Below are positions 16,990 to 26,197 of a stretch of 64,000 nt of DNA, piece by piece. Positions within the stretch are counted from its first letter, which is position 1. Each line of letters begins with the position of its first letter. The DNA lies in NCBI RefSeq assembly GCF_024611995.1, contig NZ_CP102509.1:7564001-7628000 (forward strand), written 5' to 3'. A model generated the notes under the pieces. The model was not told the DNA's origin, ran no database searches, and saw nothing but the letters and a program-made list of their open reading frames with translations. Position numbers and translations under genes: made by a program. This stretch comes from Streptomyces sp. NBC_00162 (lineage in GTDB: Bacteria; Actinomycetota; Actinomycetes; Streptomycetales; Streptomycetaceae).

Positions 16990-17718
16990 GTGTCCCACGA
17001 CTCCGATGAGAGCGCGGGCATCCCCGACGACCATCTGCTCGTACGTCCGTACGTCGCCCCCTCGGGCGGGCCGTCCCCGGCGACGGCCCCCGCCTGGCCG
17101 CAGACCGGGCCCCTCGCGTTCCCGGGCCCGGCGACGGCGCCCCGCGGCGCTGCTCCCGCCCCGGTGCCCGCTCCGGCCCCCGCGTCCCCCGGCGCCCGCA
17201 GGCGCGGCGGCGGGCGGGGGGCGGCCGTCGCCACCCTGCTCGCGCTGGCCGCGGCCGGCGGGATCGTCCTCCTGCTGAACGGCCCCGATCCGGAACCGCC
17301 GGCCCGCTCCGAGCGGCCGCCCGAGCTGTCCGTGCCGGTGCTCCCGGCGCGCGGTGCGGATTCCGGCGGCGAGCCCGGGCCCGGCGCCTCCGCACGGTCC
17401 GGCGCGCCCTCGGCCAAAGCCAGTGCCTCCGCGTCGCCGGGACCGTCCGCCGGCCAGGGCACGAAGCCGGCGCCCTCGCCGAGTGCGTCGGCCGTCCGAC
17501 GCGCGGCCCCCGCCGCGACGCTGCGCATGGGGGACAGCGGGCCCGAGGTGCGCGCCCTGCAGGAACTGCTCTTCGGGCAGGGGTTCACGTACGTCTCGAT
17601 CACGGGCGTGTACGACGGCCAGACCAAGCGCGGTGTCAGCCAGCTCCAGCGCGACCGGGGCATCAAGGGCGACCAGCCGGGCGTCTACGGCCCGGCCACG
17701 GCCGCGGCCTTCGGCTGA
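16990..17718 (+). CDS. Membrane-anchored peptidoglycan-binding protein
   Basis: 242 residues: a Pro/Ala-rich cytoplasmic part, one membrane helix at residues 78-97, a disordered Ser/Ala/Pro linker and a C-terminal PG_binding_1 domain (LRMGDSGPEVRALQELLFGQGF, ITGVYDGQTKRGVSQLQRDRG, residues about 176-240). The topology places the binding domain in the wall space. No catalytic domain is present. GTG 16990 is preceded by GGGGAG. It converges on an SDR gene with an 8-bp gap. Confidence 0.88.
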   Translation: MSHDSDESAGIPDDHLLVRPYVAPSGGPSPATAPAWPQTGPLAFPGPATAPRGAAPAPVPAPAPASPGARRRGGGRGAAVATLLALAAAGGIVLLLNGPDPEPPARSERPPELSVPVLPARGADSGGEPGPGASARSGAPSAKASASASPGPSAGQGTKPAPSPSASAVRRAAPAATLRMGDSGPEVRALQELLFGQGFTYVSITGVYDGQTKRGVSQLQRDRGIKGDQPGVYGPATAAAFG

Positions 17719-17726
17719 CGCCCGAC

Positions 17727-18470
17727 TCAGCGCCCGCCGGAGACCCGCAGCACGGCTCCCGTCGTGTACGAGGACTCCGGGGAGAGCAGCCAGGCGATCG
17801 CCCCGGCGATCTCCTCGGGCTGCCCGGGCCGGCCGAGCGGGATCCCGGCCGCGGCCCGGGCCGGGCGGTCGGGGTCGCCCATCGCCGCGTGCATGTCGGT
17901 CTCGATGATGCCCGGCGCCACGGCGTTGACCCGGATGCCGTCCGGGCCGAGCTCCTTGGAGAGGCCGATGGTCAGCGCGTCGGCGGCGGCCTTGGTCGCG
18001 GCGTAGTGCACGTAGTCGCCGGGGCTGCCGAGGGTGGCCGCCGCCGAGGAGACGTTCACGATCGCCCCGCCGCCCGACTCCGCCATGTCCCGGGCCGCGC
18101 GGCGGCAGCACAGCAGGTACCCGAGGAGGTTGACCTCGACGACCCGCCGCAGATCCTCGGTGCGGGCATCGGCGAGGCGGCCCAGCGGGCCGGTCACCCC
18201 GGCGTTGTTGACGAGCCCCGTCACCGTGCCCAGTTCGGCGCCGGCGATGTCGAAGAGCCGCTCGACGCCGCACTCCTCGGAGGTGTCCCCGCGTACGGTC
18301 ACGCAGCGGGCACCGGTGGCCCGTACCCGCTCGGCGACGGCCTCGGCGGCTGCCGCGTCCTGCGCGTAACCCAGCACCAGGTCGTGCCCGTCGGCCGCCA
18401 GGCGCAGGCAGGTCGCCGCGCCGATGCCCCTGCTGCCGCCGGTGACGACAGTGACCGGACGAGGTGACAT
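17727..18470 (-). CDS. SDR family NAD(P)-dependent oxidoreductase
   Basis: 247 residues of the classical short-chain dehydrogenase family: cofactor motif TGGSRGIG, NNAG, catalytic Ser in VNVSSAAAT and the YVHYAATK Tyr-Lys pair, and the C-terminal RVSGG. FabG-like in sequence but not in a fatty-acid locus; the substrate is unknown. AGGAG sits 6 nt before ATG 18470. Divergent from the RNA ligase gene at 18624 with a 153-bp gap. Confidence 0.92.
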   Translation of the reverse strand: MSPRPVTVVTGGSRGIGAATCLRLAADGHDLVLGYAQDAAAAEAVAERVRATGARCVTVRGDTSEECGVERLFDIAGAELGTVTGLVNNAGVTGPLGRLADARTEDLRRVVEVNLLGYLLCCRRAARDMAESGGGAIVNVSSAAATLGSPGDYVHYAATKAAADALTIGLSKELGPDGIRVNAVAPGIIETDMHAAMGDPDRPARAAAGIPLGRPGQPEEIAGAIAWLLSPESSYTTGAVLRVSGGR

Positions 18471-18623
18471 GGGGGGCTCCTGGATGCCGAAGGTGCGTTC
18501 GGGGGCGAGGATACGCCAGGCGCCGAGACGGCCCTTAGCATCCCGAAATGCGCTGGACCAGTGGAAATGGCGGCGCCGAGAGTGGTCGTCGCTTCCACAT
18601 CCGTACGTCCGAGGAGACCTTTC

Positions 18624-19700
18624 ATGTCGACCTTGCGGGTCACCGCCGAAGAGCTGACCGTCCATGAGCATCCGAACGCCGACGCGTTGGAGCTGGCCCA
18701 GGTGGGCCTCTACCGAGCCGTGGTCGCCAAGGGCGCCTATCACACCGGAGAGTTCGCCCTCTACATACCCGAGCAGGCCGTGCTGCCCGCCGAGTTGATC
18801 GAGGAGCTCGGGCTGACCGGGCGGCTCGCCGGAAGCTCCGCCGACCGCGTCAAGGCGGTCCGGCTGCGCGGAGAGCTCTCGCAGGGGCTGGTGTGCCGGC
18901 CGCGCGCGCTCGCCGACGTCGACCTGGTGCAGGCGGCCAAGGAGGGCACGGACTTCGCGGAGCTGCTCGGCATCACCAAATGGGCTCCGCCCGTCCCGAC
19001 CACGATGAACGGCGACGTCGAGTCGGCTCCGGACCTGATGTCGTGGGTGGACATCGAGAACCTCCAGCGCTATCCGCACATCTTCGAGCCCGGCGAGCCC
19101 GTCGTCCTCACCGAGAAACTGCACGGCACCGCCTGCCTGTTCACGTACGTCGCCCAGGGCGAGCGGGTGCTGGTCTCCTCGAAGGGCTTCGGTGCGAAGG
19201 GGCTCGCGCTGAGCGAGGACGAGCGTAACGTGTACTGGCGGGCCGTACGCGGCCACGGCGTACCGGCGGTCGCGGCCGGGCTGGCCGCGCGGCTCGGCGC
19301 GTCGCGGATCGGGATCTTCGGCGAGGTGTACGGGGCGGGCGTCCAGGACCTGGCGTACGGGACCGACGTGCGCACCGCCGACACGCCGCCCGGGTACGCC
19401 GTCTTCGACGTGTCCGCCGAGATCGACGGGCAGGTGCGGTGGCTGGACCCGGCGGAGGTGCTGTCGGACGGTGAACTGCCGGTGGTGCCGAGGCTGTACG
19501 AGGGGCCGTACGAGCTCGACAGGGTGCTGGAGGTGGCGAGCGGTCGGGAGACCGTGTCCGGGCGGGGCCTGCACCTGCGCGAGGGGGTCGTCATCCGCCC
19601 GGCGACGGAGCGGTACAGCCCGGTTGTGGGCGGCCGCGCGATCGCCAAGGCGGTCAGCCCGGCGTACCTGACCCGAAAGGGCGGCACGGAGTACGAGTGA
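18624..19700 (+). CDS. DRB0094-family RNA ligase
   Basis: 358 residues. An N-terminal OB-like domain (residues 1-120, STLRVTAEELTVHEHPNADAL) precedes a nucleotidyltransferase domain with the ligase nucleophile Lys165 in TEKLHGT, motif IV EGVVIRP around Glu320, and motif V AIAKAVS with Lys342. This is the Deinococcus Rnl5 / DRB0094 architecture, whose founder seals 3'-OH/5'-phosphate RNA nicks. The start is fixed by GGAG before ATG 18624; the longer frame adds a basic tail unlike the family. No repair partner gene is adjacent, but a second RNA-ligase operon lies at 35842-40445. Confidence 0.9.
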   Translation: MSTLRVTAEELTVHEHPNADALELAQVGLYRAVVAKGAYHTGEFALYIPEQAVLPAELIEELGLTGRLAGSSADRVKAVRLRGELSQGLVCRPRALADVDLVQAAKEGTDFAELLGITKWAPPVPTTMNGDVESAPDLMSWVDIENLQRYPHIFEPGEPVVLTEKLHGTACLFTYVAQGERVLVSSKGFGAKGLALSEDERNVYWRAVRGHGVPAVAAGLAARLGASRIGIFGEVYGAGVQDLAYGTDVRTADTPPGYAVFDVSAEIDGQVRWLDPAEVLSDGELPVVPRLYEGPYELDRVLEVASGRETVSGRGLHLREGVVIRPATERYSPVVGGRAIAKAVSPAYLTRKGGTEYE

Positions 19701-19759
19701 CGGCCCCCGGCCGGGGGGCTCGCCCCGCGCAGCGGCAGCACCCCGCCCCGGCACGGGCG

Positions 19760-19807
19760 TTGACACTGTCCGTGGGGCCCGGAACCATACTGGGAGAGCG
19801 CTCTCCC
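19760..19807 (+). promoter_or_regulatory. GH3 promoter with LacI-type operator
   Basis: TTGACA at 19760-19765 and CATACT at 19786-19791 could form -35 and -10 boxes, though the 20-bp spacer is long. The perfect 16-bp palindrome GGGAGAGCGCTCTCCC at 19792-19807 follows at once, 30 bp before the GH3 start. Its core GAGAGCGCTCTC is the form bound by Streptomyces LacI-family sugar regulators, and a LacI gene is immediately downstream. Confidence 0.7.
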
Positions 19808-19837
19808 GAGATCCTCCGCGGCGAAAGGGACACCGGC

Positions 19838-22258
19838 ATGGACGGCCGTGACGAGCCTCGGCTCGATCTGCGCGCGGCGGTGCGGCTGCTGACCGGCGCC
19901 GACACCTGGCGGACCCACGCCGAACCTGCCGTCGGGTTACGGGAGATGGTGTTCTCCGACGGCCCGGCCGGGGTGCGCGGTCCCGGCTGGGACGAGGGGC
20001 GGACCTCCGTGCTGCTGCCCTCCGCCAGTGCGCTCGGCCCGCTCTGGGACGAGGAGCGGGTGCACCGGCTCGGCGCGCTCCTCGGGGACGAGGCCCGCCG
20101 CAAGGGGGTGCACGTCCTCCTCGCGCCCACGCTCAACCTGCACCGCAGCCCGCTCGCCGGACGGCACTTCGAGTGCTTCGCCGAGGACCCGCTGCTCGCG
20201 GGCCGCACCGGGGCGGCCCTCATCCGCGGGATCCAGTCCCGCGGGGTGGCGGCCACCGCGAAGCACTACGTCGCGAACGACTCCGAGACCGAACGGCTGA
20301 CCCTCGACGTCCGGGTCGAGGAACGCGTGCTGCACGAGCTGTACCTCGCGCCCTTCGAGGCCGCCGTACGTGCCGGGGTCTGGGTGGTGATGTCGGCGTA
20401 CAACAAGGTCAACGGCCACACCATGACGGAGAGTTCCCTGCTCGCGGATCCCCTGAAGGAGGAATGGGGCTTCGACGGGGTGGTCGTCTCCGACTGGGGT
20501 GCCGGCCGGTCCTCGGTCGCCTCGGCCGCCGCGGCGCAGGATCTGCTCATGCCCGGCCCCGGCGGGCCCTGGGGCGAGGCGCTCCTGGCCGCCGTGGAGC
20601 GCGGACTGGTTCCGGCCGCGGCGGTCCGGGACAAGGCGCGCCGGGTACTGAGGCTCGCCGGCCGGGTCGGCGCCCTCGGGCCCCCCGCCCCCGCCCCCGG
20701 CGGCGGCGGTGCCGAGGAGACCGACGCGCGGCGCCTGCTGCGCGAGGCCGCCGCCGCGAGCTTCGTCCTGCTCGAGAACCGGGGCGTGCTGCCCCTGGAC
20801 CCCCGGGCCCCGGCCGCCGCCGCCGTCATCGGGACGCACGCCGACGACCCCCGCGTTCAGGGCGGCGGCAGTTCCGAGGTGTTCCCGCACGCCGTGGTCA
20901 CCCCGCTGGCCGGGCTGCGGGCCGCACTGCCCCCGCAGGCGCGCCTCGTGTACGAGCCGGGCCCGCCCCCGGACGGCAGCGGCGGTCCGGCGCCGCTCGG
21001 CGCACGTCATGCCAGAGACCCGGAGACCGGCGCCCCCGGCGTACGGCTGCGCGTGCTCGACGCCACCGACGCCGTGCTGCACTCCGCGCACCAGCCCTCC
21101 GGCCGGGTGCTGGAGCCCGAACTGCCTCCGGGCGCCCACACCGTCGAGCTGGCCGCCGTACTCCATCCGGATGCGACCGGAACCTGGACCCTCGGGCTCG
21201 GCGGCTTCGGCGCACTCGGCCTCACCGTGGAGAAAACGGCCGTGCTGGCGGGGGAGTTCCCGCCGGAGACGGACGATCCGGCCGTGGTGCACGTCCGCCC
21301 GCCTCAGCGGACCGCCCGCGTCCACCTCACCGCCGGCCGACCCGTCGAGGTCCGCGCGCGCCGCCAACTGGCTCCCGGCACGGGCCGGGCCACCGTTCTG
21401 ACGGCCGCCGGGCCCGCTCCCGACCCAGCCGGGGCACTCGCCGCCGCCGTGGCCGCCGCCCGCGAGGCCGACGTGGCGATCGTCTGCGTCGGCACCACCG
21501 ACGGCGACGAGTCCGAGGGCCACGACCGCCGCTCGCTCCAACTGCCGGCGTCACAGGACCAGTTGGTGCGGGAGATCGCCCGCGCCCAGCCCCGTACCGT
21601 GGTCGTCGTCAACGCGGGCGGACCCGTCGAGCTCCCTTGGCGCACCGAAGTCGCCGCCGTCCTCCTCACCTGGTTCCCCGGCCAGGAGGCCGGCCACGCC
21701 CTCGCCGACGTACTCCTCGGCCGCGCCGAGCCCGGCGGCCGGCTCCCCACCACCTGGCCCGCGACCCTCGCCGACGCCCCCGTCCGCACCACCCGCCCCA
21801 CAGGCGGCGTCCTCCCGTACGAGGAGGGGCTGCACATCGGCCACCGGGCCTGGCTGCGCACGGGCACGGCCCCCGCCTACTGGTTCGGCCACGGCCTCGG
21901 CTACACCACGTGGCGGTACGAGGCCCTCGGGGTGCCGCGGCCGCACGCGGGCGGCGGCTGCGAGATCCCCGTCGTGCTCCGCAACACCGGCGCCCGGCAG
22001 GGCCGCGAGGTCGTCCAAGTCCACCTGTCCCGGCCCGATTCGGCGGTCGAGCGGCCGGTGCGCTGGCTCGCCGGGTGGGCCGCCGTGCAGGCCGGACCGG
22101 GGGAGCGGGTGACGGCGTACGTACGGATCCCCGCGCGCGCCCTCCAGCACTGGTCCCCGGCGGCCCGCGCCTGGGTGACGGAGCCGGGCCGGTTCACCGT
22201 ACGGGCGGGACCCCACGCCGGTGAACTGCCGCTGCGGGAACGGCTGGACCCCGTCTAG
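19838..22258 (+). CDS. Glycoside hydrolase family 3 beta-glucosidase/xylosidase-like
   Basis: 806 residues, cytoplasmic (no signal). The GH3 N-terminal barrel has MVFSDGPAGVRG, LLAPTLNLHRSPLAGRHFE, ATAKHYVANDSE and the nucleophile Asp219 in VVVSDWG. The C-terminal sandwich starts near FVLLENRGVLPLD and is interrupted by a PA14-like insert (about residues 380-510); a fibronectin III-like domain ends the protein. It should cleave short imported beta-linked oligosaccharides. AAAGGGA precedes ATG 19838. A LacI operator overlaps the promoter and the LacI gene follows by 31 bp, suggesting one regulated unit. Confidence 0.92.
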   Translation: MDGRDEPRLDLRAAVRLLTGADTWRTHAEPAVGLREMVFSDGPAGVRGPGWDEGRTSVLLPSASALGPLWDEERVHRLGALLGDEARRKGVHVLLAPTLNLHRSPLAGRHFECFAEDPLLAGRTGAALIRGIQSRGVAATAKHYVANDSETERLTLDVRVEERVLHELYLAPFEAAVRAGVWVVMSAYNKVNGHTMTESSLLADPLKEEWGFDGVVVSDWGAGRSSVASAAAAQDLLMPGPGGPWGEALLAAVERGLVPAAAVRDKARRVLRLAGRVGALGPPAPAPGGGGAEETDARRLLREAAAASFVLLENRGVLPLDPRAPAAAAVIGTHADDPRVQGGGSSEVFPHAVVTPLAGLRAALPPQARLVYEPGPPPDGSGGPAPLGARHARDPETGAPGVRLRVLDATDAVLHSAHQPSGRVLEPELPPGAHTVELAAVLHPDATGTWTLGLGGFGALGLTVEKTAVLAGEFPPETDDPAVVHVRPPQRTARVHLTAGRPVEVRARRQLAPGTGRATVLTAAGPAPDPAGALAAAVAAAREADVAIVCVGTTDGDESEGHDRRSLQLPASQDQLVREIARAQPRTVVVVNAGGPVELPWRTEVAAVLLTWFPGQEAGHALADVLLGRAEPGGRLPTTWPATLADAPVRTTRPTGGVLPYEEGLHIGHRAWLRTGTAPAYWFGHGLGYTTWRYEALGVPRPHAGGGCEIPVVLRNTGARQGREVVQVHLSRPDSAVERPVRWLAGWAAVQAGPGERVTAYVRIPARALQHWSPAARAWVTEPGRFTVRAGPHAGELPLRERLDPV

Positions 22259-22289
22259 GTCCTGTCTGCCCGGACGTTACAGTGCCGCC

Positions 22290-23378
22290 ATGGACACGGG
22301 GCGGGGTACGGGAACGGGCGCGACGGGAGCGGGGACGGGGGCGGGCGGAGCCCCGACCCTGGAGGACGTGGCCCGCGCGGCGGGGGTGTCCCGGGCCACG
22401 GTGTCCCGCGTGGTCAACGGCGTCCGGAACGTGGACCCCGCCATCCAGCAGGCGGTCCGGCAGGCCGTCGCCGCGACCGGCTACGTGGCGAACCGGGCCG
22501 CCCGTTCCCTCGTGACCCGCAGGTCGGGAACCGTCGCCCTGGTGGTCTCCGGCGCGGGCTCCCGATCTGCCGGCACGCGGGACGAGTTCGCGGCCCGGGT
22601 CTTCGAGGACCCCTTCTTCGGGCGAGTGGTCAGCGGGGTCGTCCGCGTGCTGCGGCCGCTCGGTGTGCACCCGGTGCTGATGTTCGCCGACACCGGGGAG
22701 GATCGCGCGGAGGTGCTCGCGTACCTGGCGCAGGGCAGCGCGGACGGAGCCCTGCTGGTCACCACCCATCCCCGGGACCCGCTGCCCGGGATGCTCGCGG
22801 CGGCCGCACTGCCCGCCGTACTGTTCGCGCGTCCGGCGGCGGGGGTGCCGCTCGACCACGTGGACCTGCGCCACCGGGAGGGCGGGGCGCTGGCGTCCCG
22901 GCACCTGCTCGCGCTGGGGCGCGGCCGGCTCGCGGCGATCGGGGGCCCGGCGGACGTGCCGGCCAGCCGGGAGCGGCTGGCCGGCTTCCGCGAGGCGGCG
23001 GAGGGCCGCGACCGGGTGGTCCGTGTCGCCGAGGGGGACTTCACGCTCGACGGGGGCGAGCGGGCCATGAGCTGCCTGCTGGCCGAACGGCCCGACCTGG
23101 ACGGGGTGTTCGCCGCCAACGACCTGATGGCGCAGGGGGCCTGCCTGGTGCTGCGCGAGCACGGCCGCCGGATCCCGGAAGACGTGGCCGTCGTGGGCTT
23201 CGACGACTCCGGCGCTGCCGCGGCCTGCCGGCCGCGGCTGACGACCGTACGGCAGCCGGTGGAGGACATGGCTGCCGAGATGGTCCGCCTGCTCCTGGAC
23301 CGCATTGCGGGCACCGCGGCCCCGGAACCGGCCTCGGTGCTGTTCGCCCCCGCTCTGGTGATGCGGGATTCCGCCTGA
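22290..23378 (+). CDS. LacI family transcriptional regulator
   Basis: 362 residues. After a Gly/Thr-rich lead of about 20 residues, TLEDVARAAGVSRATVSRVVNG is split over the classic LacI helix-turn-helix, followed by the hinge helix NRAARSLVTRRSG and a periplasmic-binding-like effector domain (DGVFAANDLMAQG, VAVVGFDDSGAA). It lies 31 bp after the GH3 gene in the same direction. The GAGAGCGCTCTC palindrome in front of GH3 is its probable operator, with a second copy at 33273 before the DUF1996 gene. Confidence 0.92.
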   Translation: MDTGRGTGTGATGAGTGAGGAPTLEDVARAAGVSRATVSRVVNGVRNVDPAIQQAVRQAVAATGYVANRAARSLVTRRSGTVALVVSGAGSRSAGTRDEFAARVFEDPFFGRVVSGVVRVLRPLGVHPVLMFADTGEDRAEVLAYLAQGSADGALLVTTHPRDPLPGMLAAAALPAVLFARPAAGVPLDHVDLRHREGGALASRHLLALGRGRLAAIGGPADVPASRERLAGFREAAEGRDRVVRVAEGDFTLDGGERAMSCLLAERPDLDGVFAANDLMAQGACLVLREHGRRIPEDVAVVGFDDSGAAAACRPRLTTVRQPVEDMAAEMVRLLLDRIAGTAAPEPASVLFAPALVMRDSA

Positions 23379-23393
23379 TCGGCAAGATGCCCC

Positions 23394-24716
23394 TCAGAGA
23401 GCCGCCGCGCCGCCCGCGTTGCGGACCTCCAGGGCCGTGCGCCAGCCCGGGGGTTCGGTCCGTGGCCCGGGAGCCGTGCGGCGGCCGCCCATCGCGAAGA
23501 AGGCGGAGAGCGGGAGCGTGGCGGCGCCGACCGTGACCGCGTCGGGGCCCAGGGAGCCCATGCCGACGGTGACCCGCCCGGCCGGATGGCGCAGCGCGTA
23601 CCGGGTCGCGTGCTCCCGTACCGCCGGGAGGATGTGGGGTCCCAGCATCAGGCCCGCCCAGCCGCCGATCAGGATGCGCTCCGGCTGGAACAGGTTGATC
23701 AGGTCCGACAGTCCGGCGCCCAGGTACTCCGCGGTCTCCTCCAGCACCTCCCGTGCCACCGGGTCCCCCGTGCCGGCCGCCGCCAGCAGGGCCGAGAGGG
23801 CCTCCTCCTCGTCCACGGAGTCCACCGGTCGCCCGCCCGCAGCGCCTCCCCGTTCCGCCCAGCGCGCCAGCAGGGCCTCGGCCCCCGTGTACGCCTCCAG
23901 GCAGCCCAGCGCCCCGCACCGGCAGCGCCGGCCGCGCACGGAGACCGTCAGGTGGCCCCACTCCAGCGGGGTTCCCTCGGTCGTCCCGCCGTCCGGCGAG
24001 CCGTCGGTGATCAGGCTCGCGCCGACCCCGGAGCCGAAGAGCACGACGACCGCCTCCCGGGCCCCGCGCCCGGCACCGAACCACATCTCCGCCTGGCCGA
24101 GCGTCCGCGCGCCGTTGTCGATGATGTACGGGACCTCCTCCGGCAGGGCTCCGGTGGCGCGCAGCAGTTCCTCCAGCGGCACCGCGTCCCAGCCGATGGT
24201 CTGGCCGTGCACCACTGTCCCGCCCGGTGCGTCGCGGTCCACGATGCCCGGTACCCCGACGCCCACCCCCAGCAGCCGCTCCGTGCCGACCCCGGCCTCG
24301 GCGAGCACGGTGGCGATGCCGTGCCGGATGTGGTCGACGATCGGGCCGACGTCGTAGCAGCCGCGCGGCAGCAACGGCATTTCGGTACGGGCCAGTTCGG
24401 TGAGGGTCAGGTCGAACAGCTCGACGCGTACCCGGGTTTCGCCGACGTCGACGCCGATCATGTGGGCGCTGCCGGGCGCCACCCGCAGCAGGGTGCGGGG
24501 CCGTCCACCGTCGGAGTCGACGATCCCGGCCTCCTCCAGCAGTCCGTCCGCGACGAGTTCGCCGACGACGTTGCTGACGGATCCCGAGCTCAGCCCGGTG
24601 GCGGGGCCGAGTTCCTGGCGGCTCATCGGGCCGCCGAAGTACAGCCGTTGGAGGACGGCGCTCCGGTTTCCCCGCCGCAGGTCCCGCACCGTTCGTCCGC
24701 TACGCCCCGTGGTCAT
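23394..24716 (-). CDS. ROK family transcriptional repressor
   Basis: 440 residues: a winged helix (residues about 10-65, PMSRQELGPATGLSSGSVSN) and a ROK sugar-kinase-like domain. The zinc motif is intact: His255 in LEWGH and Cys265, 267 and 272 in CRCGALGCLE. The kinase catalytic Asp region reads IIDNGA, so it is a regulator rather than a kinase. It is divergent from the sugar ABC operon at 24874, which it probably represses until a mono- or disaccharide binds. An imperfect inverted repeat lies in the shared gap. Confidence 0.92.
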   Translation of the reverse strand: MTTGRSGRTVRDLRRGNRSAVLQRLYFGGPMSRQELGPATGLSSGSVSNVVGELVADGLLEEAGIVDSDGGRPRTLLRVAPGSAHMIGVDVGETRVRVELFDLTLTELARTEMPLLPRGCYDVGPIVDHIRHGIATVLAEAGVGTERLLGVGVGVPGIVDRDAPGGTVVHGQTIGWDAVPLEELLRATGALPEEVPYIIDNGARTLGQAEMWFGAGRGAREAVVVLFGSGVGASLITDGSPDGGTTEGTPLEWGHLTVSVRGRRCRCGALGCLEAYTGAEALLARWAERGGAAGGRPVDSVDEEEALSALLAAAGTGDPVAREVLEETAEYLGAGLSDLINLFQPERILIGGWAGLMLGPHILPAVREHATRYALRHPAGRVTVGMGSLGPDAVTVGAATLPLSAFFAMGGRRTAPGPRTEPPGWRTALEVRNAGGAAAL

Positions 24717-24766
24717 CCGGCCCCTTCCGCAGTGATATCGCTCGCAACATACCCTTGCGCGACCCC

Positions 24767-24811
24767 TTGACGCGACCCTTTCACGAGGCTTAACTCACGT
24801 TCTAAATTAAG
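24767..24811 (+). promoter_or_regulatory. Promoter and possible ROK operator of the sugar ABC operon
   Basis: TTGACG at 24767-24772 and TTAACT at 24790-24795 are spaced 17 bp and could be -35 and -10. The -10 overlaps an AT-rich inverted repeat, CTTAA at 24789-24793 and TTAAG at 24807-24811, about 60 bp before the lipoprotein start. The AT-rich dyad stands out in this GC-rich DNA and is of the kind ROK repressors bind. Confidence 0.45.
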
Positions 24812-24873
24812 GCCTGGACGGAGTGCCTCGCGTCGGCCTTCCCCCTGGACCCGCCGAAAGGGACCGAGCCGCC

Positions 24874-26187
24874 ATGCGCAGAACCAGAGCCGCTGCCACC
24901 GCCGCCGTCGCAGTCTCCCTGCTCGCCACCGCCTGCGGCGGCGGATCCGCGGACAGCGGGGGCGGTACCAACACCGCCCCCAAGGAGCTCACTTACTGGG
25001 CCTCCAACCAGGGGCCCGACATCGCGGCGGACCAGGCGACGCTCGGTCCGGAGCTGAAGAAGTTCGAGCAGCAGACCGGCATCAAGGTCAAGCTCGAGGT
25101 CGTTCCCTGGTCGGACCTGCTCAACCGGATCCTCGCCGCCACCGCCTCCGGACAGGGCCCGGACGTCCTCAACATCGGCAACACCTGGTCCTCCTCCCTC
25201 CAGGCCACCGGAGCCCTGCTCCCCTGGGACGCGAAGAACTTCGAGGCGATCGGCGGCAAGGACCGCTTCGTGGAGTCCGCCATCGGCTCGGCCGGCGCCG
25301 CCGGCAAGGACCCGGCCGCCGTTCCGCTCTACTCGATGTCGTACGCCCTCTACTACAACAAGAAGATGTTCCAGGAGGCGGGCATCGAAAAGCCCCCGGC
25401 CACCTGGGACGAGCTGGTCACCATCGGCCAGAGGCTGTCCAAGGACGGCAAGTGGGCACTGGGCGCCGAGGGTTCGAACCTCTCCAACAACATCCATCAG
25501 GCCTTCGTCCTGTCCCGGCAGCACGGAGCCGAGTTCTTCGACGCCGCCGGCAAGCCCACGTTCGACACCCCCGCCAACGTCGAGGCCGTCAAGCAGTACG
25601 TCGACCTGATGGCCAAGGACAAGATCATCTCACCCGGCAACGCCGAGTACGACAAGAACCAGTCCCTCCAGGACTTCGCCAACGGCAAGACCGCCATGGT
25701 CCTGTGGCAGAGCGCGGCCAGCAGCTTCAAGGCGCACGGAATGAAGGAGGGCGACTGGGGCGTCGCCCCCGTCCCGGTCCCGGCGGGCGGCGCCCCCGGC
25801 AGCGGCCGGAACACCAACTCCATGGTCGCCGGCATCAACATGGCCGTCTTCAAGAACACCGACAACATCGACGGCGCCCTGAAGTTCGTGAAGTTCATGA
25901 CCAGCGACGAGGAGCAGAAGCTCCTCAACAAGACCTACGGCTCCATCCCCCCGGTCAAGGCGGCCCAGACCGACCCGTCCTTCGCCACCGAGGACCTCAC
26001 CGTGCTCCGCAACACCCTCTCCACCAGCGCCGCCCCGCTCCCGCAGGTCCCCGAGGAGTCCCAGTTCGAGACCACCGTCGGCACCGCCGTCAAGGAGCTC
26101 TTCGCCGACGCCGCGGCCGGCCGGCCCGTGACCACCGAGTCGGTCAAGGCGAAGCTCACCAAGGCCCAGCAGCAGATGGCGAACTGA
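24874..26187 (+). CDS. Sugar ABC transporter substrate-binding lipoprotein
   Basis: 437 residues of the extracellular solute-binding family 1. The lipoprotein signal ends in LLATACGGG with Cys22. The mature chain shows ELTYWASNQGPD, a central hinge and NNIHQAFV/WGVAPVPVP segments typical of CUT1 binding proteins. It captures oligosaccharides outside the membrane for the two permeases that follow by 10 bp. AAAGGGA precedes ATG 24874. Position before a GH1 enzyme suggests a beta-glucoside or similar disaccharide as substrate; this is inference. Confidence 0.93.
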   Translation: MRRTRAAATAAVAVSLLATACGGGSADSGGGTNTAPKELTYWASNQGPDIAADQATLGPELKKFEQQTGIKVKLEVVPWSDLLNRILAATASGQGPDVLNIGNTWSSSLQATGALLPWDAKNFEAIGGKDRFVESAIGSAGAAGKDPAAVPLYSMSYALYYNKKMFQEAGIEKPPATWDELVTIGQRLSKDGKWALGAEGSNLSNNIHQAFVLSRQHGAEFFDAAGKPTFDTPANVEAVKQYVDLMAKDKIISPGNAEYDKNQSLQDFANGKTAMVLWQSAASSFKAHGMKEGDWGVAPVPVPAGGAPGSGRNTNSMVAGINMAVFKNTDNIDGALKFVKFMTSDEEQKLLNKTYGSIPPVKAAQTDPSFATEDLTVLRNTLSTSAAPLPQVPEESQFETTVGTAVKELFADAAAGRPVTTESVKAKLTKAQQQMAN

Positions 26188-26197
26188 GTCCCGCCCG

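Noticed and set aside
19792..19807. GGGAGAGCGCTCTCCC as a terminator of the RNA ligase gene
   Set aside because: It has no loop, follows a TTGACA box and lies 30 bp before the GH3 start beside a LacI gene; an operator fits better.
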